Source: Russula earlei
Lineage: Eukaryota > Basidiomycota > Agaricomycetes > Russulales > Russulaceae
DNA length: 18,635 nt
Direction of reading: 5' to 3'
NCBI GenBank assembly: GCA_025769875.1
Contig: JAGFNK010000906.1
Coordinates: forward strand, 1 to 18,635
A program made the translations under genes and the position numbers. The notes under the pieces are model-generated. The model saw nothing but the letters and a program-made list of their open reading frames with translations. It ran no database searches and was not told where the DNA came from. Below, one piece after another: positions 16,261 to 18,635 of this stretch (within the stretch, counting starts at the first letter, position 1; each line of letters starts with the position of its first letter).

Positions 16261-17022
16261 TTTGAATAGTATTAGTCCATCTTCAAGGTTCCAGTCTTGT
16301 AAGTCTTTGGATAATCGTCTCAGTCCATTCTTTATAATGAATTGCTAACAAGTTAGATACTTCTGGGTCATAGTCTTAGATAGATCGCAGTTGTTGTCGA
16401 AGTTCTTGGTCGCTGATTGGTTCTGTATTAGAGGTGCGTGTTGCTCTAATTTTAAAATATTTGTCATCTAGGAGCACCTTTCCATTGTTTTTGTTTTGTA
16501 TCCCCTCTTTAAAGTCTGGCCGCCTGGACAGACCATCTGCTTTGTTCATAGTTCCTGGGTGATGGGTGATGGTGAAGTCAAAATTGCTGAGAAGGAGTGC
16601 CCATCAGGCTTGTCATTGCATGAGTTTTTGTTTTGTCATGAAGTATGTCAAGTTATTGTGGTCTGTCCATAGATCAATCGGGTGTGTAGCACCTTCAAGG
16701 TAGTGTCAGAAGTGCCAGAGGGATGAGACAATGGCAAGAGTTCTTTATCATAGATCATGTAATTTCGTTGTGTGGGGTCCAAGGATTTTGAAAAATAGGC
16801 TACTGGGTGATATCTGTTAAATTCATCAGGTTGTTCCAAGATTGCGCCAACTGCAAAGTCGCTTGCATTGCAGATGAGCCGAAAGGGTTTAGTATGATCA
16901 GGTAACATGAGGACTGGGGCTGTCATGAATGCCTGGATTAATTTTCTAAATGCTTGTTCTTCATTGTCTTCCCATTTAAAGGGGTGTTCTTTCTTTGTTA
17001 GATTAAACAAGGGTCGTGCCAT
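16261..17022 (-). pseudogene. RNase H and connector of element C (broken)
   Basis: From 17022: MARPLFNLTKKEHPFKW, then FRLICNASDFAVGAIL, RYHPVAYFSKSL and YDKELL. The catalytic Asp usually seen in xDASxFAVGA is Asn (AAT, 16869-16867). After YDKELL the frame shifts. The other frame carries [16 protein letters not shown] (last RNase H Asp) and HHPGTMNKADGLSRRPDF (connector), with several TGA stops between. The 16500-16261 part is a variable linker toward integrase, with no further motif seen. Confidence 0.88.
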
Positions 17023-17771
17023 TCATGAGTATTGGTGGATAAATTGTCGATAGAAGTTGCAAAATCCTAGAAATGCTTGGATTTCTATAACGTTGGTCAG
17101 AGTAGGCCACTTTGTAATACCTACTAACTTGTCTTGGTTTATGGATATTTGTCCTTGGGAGATATTGATGCCTAGGTAACTAATAGAGGTTTGTTGGAAA
17201 GCACATTTCTCTGGTTTCAAGTATAAGTCATGGTCTTGGAGTGTCTTTAGGACCTTGTGTGTCCAGTCATCCAGTTCGTTCAAGGTTTGCGCCATGATTA
17301 GTATATCATCTAGATAAACTACCACTCGTTCAGTGGCAATGTATTTTGCTAGGATGGTGTTCATAAAGTGTTGGAAAGTGGCTGGGGCGTTGCAGAGACC
17401 AAATGTCATTTTCAAAGGTTCGAAGAGTCCTAATGGTGTCTTGAATGCTGTGAGGTGTTCGTCACCCTCTCTTAGGTGGATATTGTTGTATCCCCATCAT
17501 ACGTCAAACTTGGTAAAGTATTGGGCTCCTTGGAGTTTGTCAATTAGTTCAGGAATCAAAGGTAGTGGATAGGTGTCTTTGACAGTTGCTGTGTTCAGGG
17601 CTCTGTAGTCTTGTACTGGTCGTAGATTTCCTCCTTCTTTTCTACAAAGAAGAATGGACTGGCAATAGCTGCTTTTGATGGTCGGATCATGCCTCTTTTC
17701 AAGTGTTCATCTAGGTATTCTTTTAAGGCTTATAGTTCTTTGAGAGTAAGTCGATAGATACCAGAATCACA
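17023..17771 (-). pseudogene. Reverse transcriptase of element C (broken N-terminal half, intact palm)
   Basis: N-terminal pieces include [17 protein letters not shown] (about 17700-17645) and motif A FTKFDV, followed by a TGA and WGYNN. Here the motif A Asp is kept. From 17415, 130 codons run without a stop: MTFGLCNAPATFQHFMN, the YLDD box (17316-17305), LKPEKCAFQ, ISYLGINISQGQI and FLGFCNFYRQFI. This ends in a TGA after HQYS, in the same frame as the RNase H that follows. Where usual gypsy sequences have Arg, the stops here are TGA. Confidence 0.92.
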
Positions 17772-18635
17772 TCAGGTGATCCCTGGTTTCAGATTGATTG
17801 CATGGTCCCATGGTTGGTGAGCAGGAAGGCATTGGGAAGCTTGTTCGTTGAAAACCTTTTTCCATTTTAAGAATTGGGCAGGGATAAGTTCATCTAATGT
17901 CTTGAGGGGTGTCTCTGCATGAGCTAGCTTGGTAGCTGTGGTTGATTTGGCTCTTATGCTGATTGTTATTGGTCTAAATGCATTGTGGATTTGTTTGTCA
18001 ACACATGGGTTCAATAGTCCTTTGGTATCTGGGAAGATTAGTGCAGCAATGTTTGCAAATTCGGGTTCTTCTTCTTCAGGGAAAGTAAGCGCTTGTATTT
18101 GGTAATTCCATGTTCCAGATGCAGATGCAATGGTTATGCTTGGGTGTGTGGTAAGGGAGGTTCGGGGGCAGTTCCTCAGTGTGATTGTATCATTTGCCCA
18201 ATCAATATCTGGGTTGTGGTGTCGTAGCCAATCTGTTCCTAAGATAATGTCGTGATCTCCAATGTTAGTGACAAGGAATTCTGCTTGTTCGTCATGAGTG
18301 GCGCCTGTGTGCGCTTGAATGCGAAGTCTTTGGATGGTGCTAAAGCGTATTAGTCCATTGGCATTTTGTGTTCCATCTACATTTTGTGCTGGCAAGGGTT
18401 TGATCATAGTTCGAAGGTGCAGGTGGTGTCTTTGTGCAAATCGTTCATGGATTATCATTCCTTCTGCTCCACTGTCGAGCAGGGCTCTTGCACCGATTTC
18501 TTTGCCGCTTGTCTTCCCCACTAAGGTAACTTTCAAGGCAATGGAGGGGAGCGAATATTCTTGGTAAAAACTTTGGGGTAATTGATTTCTCTTTGTATCG
18601 TACTGATTTGGACCATCCCTTCTTGGCGCAGAAGG
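17772..18635 (-). pseudogene. Aspartic protease and start of RT of element C (open to right edge)
   Basis: One frame is open from the right edge to 17772. Upstream of the protease it reads GPNQYDTKRNQLPQSF, probably the gag/protease linker, so the true start is beyond the window. Protease: RALLDSGAEGMIIHERF with the catalytic DSGA at 18476-18465, then AEFLVTNIGDHDIILGTDWL. A linker of about 90 residues leads to WDHAINLKPGIT, which normally precedes the RT fingers, and a TGA follows. Because gag-type linker and protease share one frame here, gag and pol may be fused in this family, unlike family 1. Confidence 0.9.

Larger units (their letters stand above)
13858..18635 (-). mobile_element. Element C: Ty3/gypsy chromovirus, protease to 3' LTR, cut by right edge
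   Basis: Reading right to left: aspartic protease (18635-17772), RT (17771-17023), RNase H (17022 to about 16500), integrase (about 16260-15442), GPY/F module (15429-15154), chromodomain (about 15180-14933), polypurine tract (14700-14686), 3' LTR (14685-13858). The C-terminal chromodomain places it in the chromovirus branch of Metaviridae. Gag and the 5' LTR are beyond the right edge. Stops are mostly TGA where relatives have CGA. The integrase core is the best-kept part. Confidence 0.93.

Noticed and set aside
1..18635. CRISPR array, phage defence system or bacterial operon
   Set aside because: No regularly spaced short direct repeats with unique spacers, no ribosome-binding-site spaced genes; the content is eukaryotic retroelements.

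Overview
The window looks like a repeat-rich stretch of a fungal genome, most likely a mushroom-type basidiomycete. The evidence is three Ty3/gypsy (Metaviridae) LTR retrotransposon copies of two families, C-terminal GPY/F and chromodomain modules, Tf1-like self-priming signals, and inactivation mainly by CpG to TpG/CpA changes. The species cannot be named from sequence alone. No rRNA, tRNA, CRISPR or prokaryote-type operon was seen. All recognisable coding is on the minus strand and is broken.

Layout, left to right. (1) 1-5200: element A, a family-1 Ty3/gypsy copy read right to left: 5' LTR (4706-5200), primer-binding site, gag (4625-2929), protease/RT/RNase H (about 2920-953), integrase (about 1064-1). 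It runs off the left edge. (2) 5201-8422: element B, an older family-1 copy. Its 5' LTR is 7932-8422 and its gag is 7857-5208. A 941-bp solo LTR of the second family (5567-6507), flanked by a perfect 5-bp target-site duplication GCGTG, splits the gag. Element A sits just past the gag stop of B, so this is a nested insertion. (3) 8423-13857: about 5.4 kb without an intact gene. It holds a G-rich low-complexity tract (about 9041-10020), a 2.65-kb tract with a single CpG (10010-12659), degenerate repeats of about 100 bp, an exact 34-bp tandem duplication, a fragment of a DEDDh (DnaQ-like) 3'-5' exonuclease (11842-12252), and a tandem array of about 150-bp units abutting that fragment (12247-12860). 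(4) 13858-18635: element C, a family-2 chromovirus read right to left: protease, RT, RNase H, integrase, GPY/F, chromodomain, polypurine tract and 3' LTR. It runs off the right edge.

How the parts work together. In family 1 the LTR drives a minus-strand transcript. A TATA box lies 33 nt from a 12-nt segment that is the exact complement of the primer-binding site just downstream of the LTR, in both copies, so self-priming like S. pombe Tf1 is predicted. Gag is followed by pol in the -1 frame at a U-rich slippery site. All three copies are dead: stops (mostly CGA to TGA), indels, and in two cases a catalytic Asp changed to Asn by the same CpG decay.
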